Shown here: positions 8,143 to 16,049 of the stretch, one piece after another
Layout of the letters: each line of letters opens with the position of its first letter
Numbering within the stretch: position 1 is the first letter of the stretch
Source of the DNA: Patescibacteria group bacterium UBA2211
Lineage (GTDB): Bacteria > Patescibacteriota > Minisyncoccia > Minisyncoccales > Minisyncoccaceae
Reading direction: 5' to 3'
Assembly: GCA_002327845.1 (NCBI GenBank)
Contig: DCUP01000003.1
Location: 124,001-188,000, forward strand
Length of the DNA stretch: 64,000 bases
Notes under the pieces: generated by a model
The model's input: the letters and a program-made list of their open reading frames with translations, nothing else
Database searches by the model: none
What the model was told of the DNA's origin: nothing
Made by a program: the position numbers and the translations under genes

Positions 8143-8793
8143 TTAGTTTTTCTTTTTTATTTTCAATCTAATTGGAGGAACCGTGTCTTGATCAAAGATT
8201 AGTCGATTTTCTAATAATTCCTTGTATTTTGGATTGTTTTGTAATTCTTTTATCGGGCTTAATCTTTTAATTAAGACTGGAATTAGAGAGATAAGCATTA
8301 ATAGTCCAGCCATTTCATATCCTTTAAAGGCAAAAGAGAAAATAATAGCAGTTAAAAAGGATAAAAGGGTTCCAATTGAAGCTGTCCAGATTATAGTAAA
8401 GATTATACAAGGAATCAAGGCAATGAATAAGACTAATGGAGAAATAGCGAAAAGAGCTCCAATTAAAGCTGCTAATCCTCTTCCCCCCTTAAAGCCAAGG
8501 AAGCAAGACCAATTATGTCCGACGACTGTTAATACTCCGCAGAAAACTTGAAACAGAACAGAAAATCCGAAGTATTGAGCTAGATAAACAGCTAAAAATC
8601 CTTTTAAAATATCAAAAATAAAGGTAAAAATTCCTTGCCATAAACCAACATTTTTAAAAACATTAGAGCCAGAATTTTTCTTCCAGCCTATTTCTAATAG
8701 ATTTTTCTTAGTTGTATATTTAGTAATTAGGTATCCAAAAGGAATGGATCCTAAGACATAAGAAATAATTAAAAGTATAAATTCTTCAATCAT
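8143..8793 (-). CDS. PlsY-family acyl-phosphate:glycerol-3-phosphate acyltransferase, divergent paralogue 1
   Basis: Integral membrane enzyme family that moves an acyl chain from acyl-phosphate to glycerol 3-phosphate. This 216-residue copy has the multi-helix pattern, motif 1 GSIPFGYL and motif 3 GHNWSCFLGFKGGRG. Motif 2, usually GSGNxGATNxxR, is altered to NSGSNVFKNVG and lacks the terminal Arg, so acceptor specificity may differ. A basic C-terminal tail (RLKIKKKN) is extra. Its start overlaps the stop of the second paralogue by four bases (ATGA), indicating coupled translation. It is the last gene of the lipid block. Confidence 0.83.
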   Translation of the reverse strand: MIEEFILLIISYVLGSIPFGYLITKYTTKKNLLEIGWKKNSGSNVFKNVGLWQGIFTFIFDILKGFLAVYLAQYFGFSVLFQVFCGVLTVVGHNWSCFLGFKGGRGLAALIGALFAISPLVLFIALIPCIIFTIIWTASIGTLLSFLTAIIFSFAFKGYEMAGLLMLISLIPVLIKRLSPIKELQNNPKYKELLENRLIFDQDTVPPIRLKIKKKN

Positions 8794-9443
8794 TTTTTCT
8801 TTTTAATCTGTTCTATAACTCTATCCTTATGAGAAATAACAACTAGAATTGTTCCGAATAGTACTGGATAGAGTAGCGTTGGTGCCGCTATGGAAACCCA
8901 CCAGGCTGCATATATCTCTCCTATTAATCTTCCGATTATTTGATCAGAAACAGATCTCTTAAGGAATTTATTGTTAATTTTTCCTCCTAAGAAAATTTCT
9001 AAAAGCATCATAAAGCAGAGAACAGTAAGTATCCAACCGATGAATATTTTCCAATCTAGAAATAGTAATACTCCCAACAATGATGCTGCTCCCCTCCCCC
9101 CTTTAAAATTAAGAATTATCGAATAGTTATGTCCTAAAATAGAAAAGAATGTTCCTAGCGTTATCGCTAATGTAGGATTTTCAGGAATGAATTGCATTGC
9201 TAGAATAACAGCTAAAACTGACTTGCCAGCATCTAACAAAAATACAATTAGGAAAGAAATTATTCCAATCAGCTTTCCCTTTTCATGAGAAACAATTCTT
9301 AATGTGTTCAAGGCTCCGGTATTTTTAGAACCAAAAGTCCTCATGTCCTTATTGAGGAATAATTTAACATAAATCAAAGCAAAAGGAATGGAACCTAGAA
9401 GATAAGCAATTAAAGAAACTAAAACGTAATTAATGTTTATCAT
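8790..9443 (-). CDS. PlsY-family acyltransferase, divergent paralogue 2
   Basis: A 217-residue multi-helix membrane protein. Motif 1 is GSIPFALIY, motif 2 is GSKNTGALNTLR (retaining the Asn and Arg of the family) and motif 3 is GHNYSIILNFKGGRG. It is closer to canonical PlsY in motif 2 than paralogue 1, but differs from the canonical copy at 15.3 kb in every motif, so the duplications are old. It lies ten bases after a DegV gene, and its stop overlaps the next plsY-like start. A role in a second acylation step or in a different acceptor lipid is inference. Confidence 0.83.
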   Translation of the reverse strand: MININYVLVSLIAYLLGSIPFALIYVKLFLNKDMRTFGSKNTGALNTLRIVSHEKGKLIGIISFLIVFLLDAGKSVLAVILAMQFIPENPTLAITLGTFFSILGHNYSIILNFKGGRGAASLLGVLLFLDWKIFIGWILTVLCFMMLLEIFLGGKINNKFLKRSVSDQIIGRLIGEIYAAWWVSIAAPTLLYPVLFGTILVVISHKDRVIEQIKKKK

Positions 9444-9452
9444 GTTTTAATA

Positions 9453-10331
9453 TTAATTTTCTATTGAACAACATAAGACTGTTCCAGGACCGACATGGCA
9501 ACCAATAACCATACTTGTTTCGCTTATAAATTCAACGGTAGCCTGTGGATATTTATCTTCAATTAAAGTTCTTAATTTTTGAGCAACCTCAAGATTGTCA
9601 GCGTGAGAAATAGCTACTTGGCAAGTTTTATTTTCTGAAAAAGGTTTTTTAGTAACATCTTCAAACTGTCTAAATAAGGCATCGGCTGTATCGTTGGCCT
9701 TCATTTTTAAATTAGCAGGCTTGATTACCCCGTCTTTTATAGATAAAATTGGTCTCATTCCTATTTTTTGCATTTGAGATAGAATAACGGACATAGCATG
9801 ATTTATTCTTCCTCCTGCTTCAAGCCATTTTGGACTTTCAAGCATTGCGAAAAGAAATATTTTGGGAACAATCATTTCTAATTCTTTAATTATTTCTTCT
9901 CCCGACTTTCCTTCTTCCGCCATTTTAGCAGCCCTTATTGCTAAGAGGCTTTCGCTTAAATCAGCATTTAGAGAATTAAGAATAAAGATCTTTTTTTGAG
10001 TTTCTCCGTCGAACATTTTCTTAGCTTGCACGGCTGAATTATATGTTCCAGAAATTTCCGAACTAATAGTAATAGCAATTACGCTTTCAGCATCTTTCAA
10101 TCCCTCTTCAAAAGCTTTCTTAAATGCTCCCATAGATGGCTGAGATGTCTTGGGAGTTGTTTTTATTCCCTGTCTTTCGGCTTCTCGCATCTTTTCAAAA
10201 ATATTATTTCCTTTCAATCCTTCTCCATCTGGCCATTCCATAACAAAAGGAACAACAATTAAACCAAATTTATTAACATCTTCTTCTCTTAATGATGCAC
10301 TGTCGCCGATAATGATTGATGTTTTTTTCAT
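9453..10331 (-). CDS. DegV/FakB-family fatty-acid-binding protein 1
   Basis: EDD-fold protein of 292 residues. FakB proteins hold a free fatty acid while FakA phosphorylates its carboxyl group. Signatures are present in order: DSASL (N-terminus), TSQPS (about residue 63), SSEISGTYNSA (about 90), EAGGRI (about 170) and GCHVGPGTV (C-terminus), the residues that line the acyl pocket and carboxylate site in the family. The fatty acid bound cannot be predicted. It is ten bases upstream of a plsY paralogue and in one run with fakA and a second degV, which supports fatty acid activation rather than an unrelated DegV role. Confidence 0.88.
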   Translation of the reverse strand: MKKTSIIIGDSASLREEDVNKFGLIVVPFVMEWPDGEGLKGNNIFEKMREAERQGIKTTPKTSQPSMGAFKKAFEEGLKDAESVIAITISSEISGTYNSAVQAKKMFDGETQKKIFILNSLNADLSESLLAIRAAKMAEEGKSGEEIIKELEMIVPKIFLFAMLESPKWLEAGGRINHAMSVILSQMQKIGMRPILSIKDGVIKPANLKMKANDTADALFRQFEDVTKKPFSENKTCQVAISHADNLEVAQKLRTLIEDKYPQATVEFISETSMVIGCHVGPGTVLCCSIEN

Positions 10332-10365
10332 AATTTTAAGTTTAATTTTTCTAATGCCAATATCT

Positions 10366-11250
10366 TTATTGCTTCCAAGAAATGACTAGTGTTCCCGGTC
10401 CAACATGCCCACCAACAGGAAAGCAAAGCAGATTAACAAAGGAAATTTCTGTATTTTTTAAACTTAAAATCATAGTTTTAAGTTTTTCAACTTCTTCTAT
10501 ATTATCAGCATGAGTTATAGCTATTTTAATTTTATTTTCTGCTTTACGGGCATTTCTGGTAGTTTTTTCAAATTCCTCAAAAAGAGCAATTGATAATTCT
10601 TTTACGTTTCTTTTTATTGTAACAATATTTAATTTACCATTTTTGAAACCAAAAATTGGTTTAATATCTATTTTTTCTGCTTGGTTTATAATCATATTAC
10701 CGATGGTGGGAAATCTTCCCGAAGCTTCAAGCCATCTAGAATTTTTGTACATTGCTAACATTTTAACGTTAGGTATTTCTTTTGTAAGATTAGAAATGAT
10801 ATTGGGGATAGGCATTTTTTCTTTAGCTAAAGAAATTGCTTTGAGAACAATCAATCCTTCACATCCAGTTCCTCGCAAAGAATCAAAAATATGAACTCTA
10901 TCTTGTAATTCCTTTTCTAAGAATTTTTTAGCTTGAATTGCTGAATTATATGCTCCTGATATTTTTGAAGAAAAAGTAATACACAAAACCTCTTCAAACT
11001 TTTCGAGTTTTTCTTTAAATACAGAAAGAAAATCATTGATTGATGGCTGAGATGTTTTGATTAGTAGGTTTTTGATTCCTCTTTTCTCCCCTTCTCTTAT
11101 CTTTTGGTAAATATTACCCGGTATTTCTGAGAGCTCTTGAAAATCTAATTTGTACCTTACAACACTAATATCATTTTCATTGATTATTTCTTCTGGAATA
11201 TCACAAACCTCATCAGTCACAAAACCTATTTTTTCTTTTTCGATGTCCAT
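10366..11250 (-). CDS. DegV/FakB-family fatty-acid-binding protein 2
   Basis: A 294-residue DegV protein with KTSQPSINDF, SSKISGAYNSA, EASGRF and GGHVGPGTL. It aligns with the neighbouring copy throughout but is well diverged, as is usual when paralogous FakB proteins select different acyl chains (for example saturated versus unsaturated in Firmicutes). The N-terminus TDEVCDIP replaces the more usual DSxxDL. Its ATG shares one base with the stop of the upstream prepilin gene (TAATG), so translation is probably coupled. Confidence 0.87.
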   Translation of the reverse strand: MDIEKEKIGFVTDEVCDIPEEIINENDISVVRYKLDFQELSEIPGNIYQKIREGEKRGIKNLLIKTSQPSINDFLSVFKEKLEKFEEVLCITFSSKISGAYNSAIQAKKFLEKELQDRVHIFDSLRGTGCEGLIVLKAISLAKEKMPIPNIISNLTKEIPNVKMLAMYKNSRWLEASGRFPTIGNMIINQAEKIDIKPIFGFKNGKLNIVTIKRNVKELSIALFEEFEKTTRNARKAENKIKIAITHADNIEEVEKLKTMILSLKNTEISFVNLLCFPVGGHVGPGTLVISWKQ

Positions 11251-12152
11251 TATTTATTCAAGCTAAGCGTACTTATTCTTTGAGAATATTCGTCAGCTGA
11301 TATATTTCCACTAGCTAATAAATTGTTCAAGCCAGCAAAGTACATTTCTTGTATTTGAGAAGTAGGAATAGCTGCGTTAAACAAACGAGCATTATCTAAT
11401 GAACCAGTAAAATGATTTGCAGCAACGTTAGTGGCCATGTCACAACCTATTGAGATTGGGGCATATCCTGTTGCTCCGTTCGCGTTTAGACTAGCTACAG
11501 CTCCATCGGCAGTTGTTGTTGCGGCAACAGAAACTCCATCAATATATAAAGTTAGTGTTCCACCACCAGCGGTCCAAGAAAAACCAACTAAATGCCAAGT
11601 ATTATCAAACGCTACGCTCGTAGTAGAATAGTAATCTTTAACAGTAGCCTGAGTAGTAGTGTCTGCAAGCATAACACGTAAAGATGTTCCATTGGTTGCA
11701 GAACCTATTTTCCAAGCTTCTTTATATGAAGCACTTGTGTCCCAATTAGCAAAAACAGTTTTTGTTACCTGAGATGCTCCTTTAACCCAAATCATTGCTG
11801 TTGCACCACCAGTGAGAATAGAATATTGTAGAGCCGTATTTGGAGTTGTTATGTAATCACCTCCATCGAAACTGTAACATGTATTTTGTGCACAATCTGT
11901 AGCTGCAGTTGCACCAGTTACTGTTCCCGCAGCGTGATCCCAGAGGTTTTCACCAGTACCATCAAGTGTCCAGTCACCTTCAACATTTGACACAAGAGCA
12001 GATCTTAGAGAATTAAAATAAACTTGGCTTTTGGCTACTCTTGCTTTATCGCTAGAATTACTCATTGCAAGTATGATCATTCCGGAAAGAATTCCGATGA
12101 TTGCGATTACAACCAATAACTCAATTAACGTGAAAGCTTTTCTTTTGATCAT
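11250..12152 (-). CDS. Type IV prepilin-like protein with LamG/concanavalin-like domain
   Basis: A 300-residue protein. The N-terminus KRKAFTLIELLVVIAIIGIL is a class III/type IV prepilin signal: prepilin peptidase would cut between Ala and Phe (Gly is usual before the cut), and Glu5 of the mature protein is present. After the helix, residues about 60-270 form a LamG/concanavalin-like beta-sandwich (CYSFDGGDYI, WHLVGFSWTAGGGTLTLYIDGV, GSLDNARLFNAAI), a fold that often binds sugars or proteins outside the cell. It ends with a short helix. It is odd among lipid genes, but the one-base overlap with the degV start ties it to the transcript. It may be a minor pilin or surface adhesin. Confidence 0.85.
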   Translation of the reverse strand: MIKRKAFTLIELLVVIAIIGILSGMIILAMSNSSDKARVAKSQVYFNSLRSALVSNVEGDWTLDGTGENLWDHAAGTVTGATAATDCAQNTCYSFDGGDYITTPNTALQYSILTGGATAMIWVKGASQVTKTVFANWDTSASYKEAWKIGSATNGTSLRVMLADTTTQATVKDYYSTTSVAFDNTWHLVGFSWTAGGGTLTLYIDGVSVAATTTADGAVASLNANGATGYAPISIGCDMATNVAANHFTGSLDNARLFNAAIPTSQIQEMYFAGLNNLLASGNISADEYSQRISTLSLNK

Positions 12153-12196
12153 ATAATTTTTATTATTATATTTATTATTTATTTTTATTATATTTA

Positions 12197-13978
12197 TTAT
12201 TTCACAATCCAGCCAATAAGTAAACTCTCTGGACAGGCATTGATACTTGTAACTGGATCGGTGACACTGATAAATGATATATCAGTTTTTTTGATAGTCT
12301 TCATTTTAACTTTTAACTCTTCGGCTTGAGGAGAATTATCTCCGTGGGTAATAACTATTCTTATTCTCTTCCCTTCTCTTATATCTCTCCTGGATTCTTT
12401 TTCTATTTTGCTAAACAGTGCAGCGGCGAAATTCTTAGTTCTTAATGTTTCCATGGGAATAATTTTTCCATTTTTCATTTCTCCTAGAGCATATCGAACT
12501 TCTTGTTTCTTGCTAAACCAAAAAGGTTTTGATTTTTCTTTATTCCACCAATCTGATTTTTCAACTATACAATATAGTTTAACATTCTCTACAGTTTTTT
12601 CAATCTTCCTTAGAATTTCTTTTATTTTTCTTTGTTCAGCTACCATTTCTATAGCTTCAAGAACAACGATTGATTGTCCGGCACTGATGTTCTTTGAATC
12701 AATTACGAAAACATGTTCTCTTTCGTTAAGATTTAACATGTTTCTACCTTTTATAGCTGCTTCATAATTATTTGAAAGCCTAGAAGAAGAAACAATACAC
12801 AAAACGTCATCAAATTTTTGAAGTTGATTTTTGTATGATTCCATAAAGAATTCTGGAGTAATTGGCTCTATTTTAGGTTGGGAAACTATTCCCTGTTTTT
12901 TAGCTTCTTTTATCCTTTGGCAAATATTATCTCCAGAAATGCTTTCCCCTTCTGGCCAAGTAATTCTTAAGGGTATTACTTCTATTCCATAGTGATTAAC
13001 GATTTTTGAACTTAATCCTGATCTTTCATCAACGATAATTCCAATAGAAACATTTTCAACTGACTTTTCTCCAGTTACTTCTTTGGCCATATCTTCAATC
13101 CTTAGACTTTCAATAACTCCTAATTTTTTTATAAGATTTCTGACTTCGTATGGATCATCAGTATGAATATGAATCTTAGTTCTTTCCCCTACTTGAATAA
13201 CATCAAGGCAATTTCCTAAGTGATGCAATTTTTCTTTGATTTGTTTTTCGGTATAGTCGCCATCATCAAGTAGTGCCACTACTTCATAGCGATTAGACAA
13301 TATTTGAACGAACCTTCTTGTTCTTGTGTCTTCTCTTTCTAATGATTTGATGGTGAACGGTTCTGATTGTTCTTGTAGTGTATCTAAGTATGTTTCAAGA
13401 ATCATTAAAAAACCTAATCCTCCCGCATCAACTACGCCAGCTTTTTTAAGTAATTCCATCTTGTTTGGAGTGTCTAACAAAGCTTCATTGGCTTTAATTA
13501 AAGCGTGATGAAATATTTTAACGATATCATCTTCTTCTTTTGATTTTTCTTTTACTCCTAGAGCAAAAGCTTTAATTACATCAAGCATTGTTCCCTCTTT
13601 GGGGTTTTGAATAGAGTCTTTAGCTCTTTCGTATCCTTGTTCAAAGGCTTCTCCTAACATTATTCCGTTGACTGTTGTTTCTTTGGCTATGTATGGAAAG
13701 AATCCAGCCAAAAAGCCAGTATAAATTATTCCAGTGTTGCCCTGTGCAGCAGTTAGGGCGCCATTTAAAACCCTGGTAGATAATTCTTCAATATTATTAA
13801 AGTCTACATTTTCAATACAACCTTTAATCCCCCTTAGTGTGGCGGCTAAATTATTTCCCGTGTCTTGGTCTGGTACTGGGAAAACATTAATTTTATTTAT
13901 TTGTTCCTTGTCTCTTTCTATTCTCTCACAAGAGAACAAGATCATTTTTTTTAATTCGTTTTGTGATATTTCTTGCAT
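12197..13978 (-). CDS. fakA: Fatty acid kinase FakA-like protein (DAK2 domain) with C-terminal DegV-like domain
   Basis: A 593-residue protein. Residues 1-205 form the DAK2 kinase domain: NVFPVPDQDTGNN (nucleotide/Mg site; the usual PDGDTG is PDQDTG here), AAQGNTGIIY (usual GARGNSGVI) and VDAGGLGFL. Residues about 215-305 match the FakA middle domain, ending KIHIHTDDP. From about 310 the sequence is DegV-like rather than the usual FakA C-terminus (no GGQTMNPS-type motif), and every DegV ligand motif is changed: IEPIT for TSQPS, SNNYEAA for SGTYNSA, and no GGR or GPG. This third domain may therefore be structural, or help dock the FakB partners, rather than carry lipid. The enzyme would make acyl-phosphate for PlsY. 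The C-domain of ordinary FakA also has an EDD fold, so the difference may be one of sequence more than architecture. Confidence 0.85.
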   Translation of the reverse strand: MQEISQNELKKMILFSCERIERDKEQINKINVFPVPDQDTGNNLAATLRGIKGCIENVDFNNIEELSTRVLNGALTAAQGNTGIIYTGFLAGFFPYIAKETTVNGIMLGEAFEQGYERAKDSIQNPKEGTMLDVIKAFALGVKEKSKEEDDIVKIFHHALIKANEALLDTPNKMELLKKAGVVDAGGLGFLMILETYLDTLQEQSEPFTIKSLEREDTRTRRFVQILSNRYEVVALLDDGDYTEKQIKEKLHHLGNCLDVIQVGERTKIHIHTDDPYEVRNLIKKLGVIESLRIEDMAKEVTGEKSVENVSIGIIVDERSGLSSKIVNHYGIEVIPLRITWPEGESISGDNICQRIKEAKKQGIVSQPKIEPITPEFFMESYKNQLQKFDDVLCIVSSSRLSNNYEAAIKGRNMLNLNEREHVFVIDSKNISAGQSIVVLEAIEMVAEQRKIKEILRKIEKTVENVKLYCIVEKSDWWNKEKSKPFWFSKKQEVRYALGEMKNGKIIPMETLRTKNFAAALFSKIEKESRRDIREGKRIRIVITHGDNSPQAEELKVKMKTIKKTDISFISVTDPVTSINACPESLLIGWIVK

Positions 13979-14009
13979 AATAAAAAAGAATATACTATAT
14001 AGTAAATTC

Positions 14010-14660
14010 TTATTTCACTCGATCTTCCATTTCTTCTAATATTTTTTTAGCCATGTCTTTTCCTCCAATTCCAAAAGCTAAGCCCAAAGAAAGAACTATT
14101 AAGGCAATGGCTCCAATGAAGATGGCTAAAACAAGTGTTTGAACTATCTGTAATTGATATAAAATGGCTAAGATAGCTAAAATCCAAGCTCCTGATGAAA
14201 TAATGTCTCCTAGAAAATTAGAATAAGTTATTTTTTCTTTTTCTAGACTTCCAACAACTATTTTTTTACTAAAATCGGCCACAAATACAGTAGATACGAA
14301 AATAATCATAGCAATGAAGATGTTGGGATAATATTCTACTACCCCGCTAACTAATTTTCCTGCAGTTTCTAGATTTAAAACTTCTAAAGAAATAATTAAA
14401 AATAGTAAGAAGAAATAAATTTCAATTATGATTCCAAAAAACTTAGAAAAGTTCATTCTAGTATCGTATCTGTCAAAAAAGCCTTCCCAACCTAAAGACT
14501 TAAGAATTTGGTTTAATCTTAATTTATCAAAAAATTTAGTAAAAAAAACTTTGATTCTGTTGGAAATAATCCAACCAAAAATGATAATAATTAATGCCCA
14601 AATAAAGTCTGGCAAAAGAGATAATATTTCCTGATAAAATAGAAAAAATGCTTCTTGCAT
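14010..14660 (-). CDS. Small membrane protein of the mechanosensitive-channel/TM-helix type
   Basis: About 216 residues with four or five membrane helices. Hydrophobic helix 1 is followed by a basic segment (NRIKVFFTKFFDKLR). The C-terminus LSLGLAFGIGGKDMAKKILEE is the conserved end of the TM-helix repeat proteins related to MscS. The beta domain of full MscS is absent. The frame opens at 14675; I prefer the ATG at 14660 because a TATATA box ends about six bases upstream. It lies 38 bases after carS and 31 bases before fakA, so it is probably cotranscribed with them. A role in membrane tension or lipid homeostasis is inferred from context only. Confidence 0.65.
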   Translation of the reverse strand: MQEAFFLFYQEILSLLPDFIWALIIIIFGWIISNRIKVFFTKFFDKLRLNQILKSLGWEGFFDRYDTRMNFSKFFGIIIEIYFFLLFLIISLEVLNLETAGKLVSGVVEYYPNIFIAMIIFVSTVFVADFSKKIVVGSLEKEKITYSNFLGDIISSGAWILAILAILYQLQIVQTLVLAIFIGAIALIVLSLGLAFGIGGKDMAKKILEEMEDRVK

Positions 14661-14698
14661 AATTTTTATATACATTATTTAGATATATTAATACTATC

Positions 14699-15259
14699 TT
14701 ACCACTTAGCTTTATGCAACCCTAAGTTATACCCAACTCTATTGCAAACAATATGTATAAATAATGTCAATAGAAAAAGAGTTAACCAAAATTTTAAAGG
14801 AAGACTTAATATCGGTTGAAGAAAAATAAAAGCTCCAATAACATAGTTGGTTTGGTCAAAAGGAATAAAAGCAGTGCCAGGTCTTAGTTTTAATCTCCTC
14901 TTGACAAAAGCAAAGAATATGTCGCCGAATACTATTCCTATTGATAATAATAGTCCTAATAGCCAACTATTTATTAAATGGATATCAAGTCCAATATTAT
15001 TGTAGATAGATAAATTATAATAATCATTAATATATATAAGTAACTGAGTCAAAAGTGTGCAAGTTATTATTTCACAAACTAAGCCCCTCCATGTTTTATG
15101 GTTTCCCAGTACTGGTACTCCTTTTATCTCTAATCCCCCATCAATAGGCTTATTTAAGCAGTTTAATATATTAAAAGTATTGGCCAGTGGAGGTGTGGCA
15201 TTAGCAATATAGGCCGGAATAAAGAAATATATGCAAGATAGTATATATAGGAAGTTCAT
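14699..15259 (-). CDS. CarS-like CDP-lipid synthase (CTP:phospholipid cytidylyltransferase family)
   Basis: A 186-residue membrane protein matching the CDP-archaeol synthase family, which condenses CTP with a lipid phosphate to give the CDP-activated lipid. Motifs seen: PAYIANATPP near the N-terminus, LGNHKTWRG (usual GDGKTWRG) and the long conserved block GDIFFAFVKRRLKLRPG then FIPFDQTN. Five hydrophobic helices surround these. Bacterial members are taken to act on phosphatidic acid in place of CdsA. Here, between a canonical plsY and fakA, that is the likely role. A strong promoter stands seven bases before the ATG, so it can also be read separately from plsY. Confidence 0.82.
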   Translation of the reverse strand: MNFLYILSCIYFFIPAYIANATPPLANTFNILNCLNKPIDGGLEIKGVPVLGNHKTWRGLVCEIITCTLLTQLLIYINDYYNLSIYNNIGLDIHLINSWLLGLLLSIGIVFGDIFFAFVKRRLKLRPGTAFIPFDQTNYVIGAFIFLQPILSLPLKFWLTLFLLTLFIHIVCNRVGYNLGLHKAKW

Positions 15260-15266
15260 TGTTTCA

Positions 15267-15295
15267 ATTATATATTAAAAGTTGATCATAATCAA
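15267..15295 (-). promoter_or_regulatory. Predicted carS promoter (leaderless)
   Basis: Reverse strand: TTGATT (15290-15295), 17-base spacer, TATAAT (15267-15272), then seven bases to the ATG at 15259. The leader would be zero to one base. The promoter occupies the whole gap between plsY and carS. Confidence 0.65.
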
Positions 15296-15895
15296 TTAAC
15301 TTTTAATGATTCTTTTCTCGGTTCCCTCTTTTAATCTTTTAATGTTTTCTCTGTGAGCCCAAAACAACATTGGTATATATAGTAGTCCAAGAGTAAAATA
15401 AGCAATAGAATGAGTAAAGAACCAAAATAATACAGGAACGAACCAAATAACGATTAAATTAGTTAGGCTCATTATCTTTATTGATCTTAAAGTGATGATC
15501 CATATTAAAAGGAAGATTAATGAATATTTCCATCCAATTATTACAATCATTGAAGCAAAAACGCTCGATACGGCTTTTCCGCCCTTAAACTTAAGCCAAA
15601 CCGGAAAAAGATGGCCAAGCATAGGAGCAATAATTGCCAAAGATATATACCAATCATTAACTAAGTATTGTTTAGCGATGATTGCAGGCAAGATAACTTT
15701 TAAAACATCTAATAATCCAACAATGATTGCATATTTAAATCCTAAGACTCTTGAAACATTAGTTGCTCCGATATTACCACTTCCCTGTTTCTGAATATCA
15801 ATATTCTTTAGTTTAGCAATTATATACCCAAAAGGAATTGAACCGAACAAATAACCTAAGACGACAAAGATTATTAATAGTATATTTTGATCCAT
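15296..15895 (-). CDS. plsY: Acyl-phosphate:glycerol-3-phosphate acyltransferase PlsY (canonical copy)
   Basis: A 199-residue membrane enzyme that makes lysophosphatidic acid from acyl-phosphate and glycerol 3-phosphate. All three motifs are canonical: GSIPFGYIIAK, GSGNIGATNVSR and GHLFPVWLKFKGGKAV. It is the best match to standard PlsY of the three copies in this window and heads the lipid block. No PlsX is present here, so its acyl-phosphate would have to come from the FakA/FakB set downstream or from genes outside the window. A TATAAT lies in the tRNA-Pro/plsY gap (15913-15918, reverse strand). Confidence 0.94.
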   Translation of the reverse strand: MDQNILLIIFVVLGYLFGSIPFGYIIAKLKNIDIQKQGSGNIGATNVSRVLGFKYAIIVGLLDVLKVILPAIIAKQYLVNDWYISLAIIAPMLGHLFPVWLKFKGGKAVSSVFASMIVIIGWKYSLIFLLIWIITLRSIKIMSLTNLIVIWFVPVLFWFFTHSIAYFTLGLLYIPMLFWAHRENIKRLKEGTEKRIIKS

Positions 15896-15919
15896 ATATT
15901 ATTATTAAATTAATTATAG

Positions 15920-15990
15920 TCGGGATGCCGGGATTTGAACCCGGATTACAGACTCCCGAAGCCTGCATAATGCCATTATATGACATCCCG
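15920..15990 (-). tRNA. tRNA-Pro (anticodon CGG)
   Basis: Acceptor CGGGATG/CATCCCG (C1-G72 as in bacterial tRNA-Pro), anticodon stem CAGGC/GTCTG with loop TTCGGGA, T loop TTCAAAT. The D stem is short (about three pairs). It lies six bases from the first parS-like site. Confidence 0.88.
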
Positions 15991-15995
15991 ATATG

Positions 15996-16011
15996 TGTTT
16001 CACGTGAAACA
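15996..16011. other. parS-like centromere site 1
   Basis: TGTTTCACGTGAAACA, a perfect 16-base palindrome identical to the ParB-binding parS consensus known from many bacteria. Confidence 0.85.
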
Positions 16012-16020
16012 TCTACTAAA

Positions 16021-16036
16021 CGTTTCACGTGAAACA
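16021..16036. other. parS-like centromere site 2
   Basis: CGTTTCACGTGAAACA: one mismatch (first base) from the parS consensus, ten bases from site 1. Confidence 0.8.
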
Positions 16037-16049
16037 TTTAGAAGATTTT

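Noticed and set aside
12197..13978. Frameshift or assembly join of separate fakA and degV genes
   Set aside because: The frame is continuous through the joint, with domain linker-like sequence, and the DegV part is diverged rather than a copy of a neighbour.
8143..15895. Phage or plasmid island
   Set aside because: No integrase, direct repeats or structural genes are present and base composition resembles the surroundings.
15813..16037. Short frames on both strands across tRNA-Pro and the parS sites
   Set aside because: They run through the tRNA and palindromes and show no protein-like sequence.
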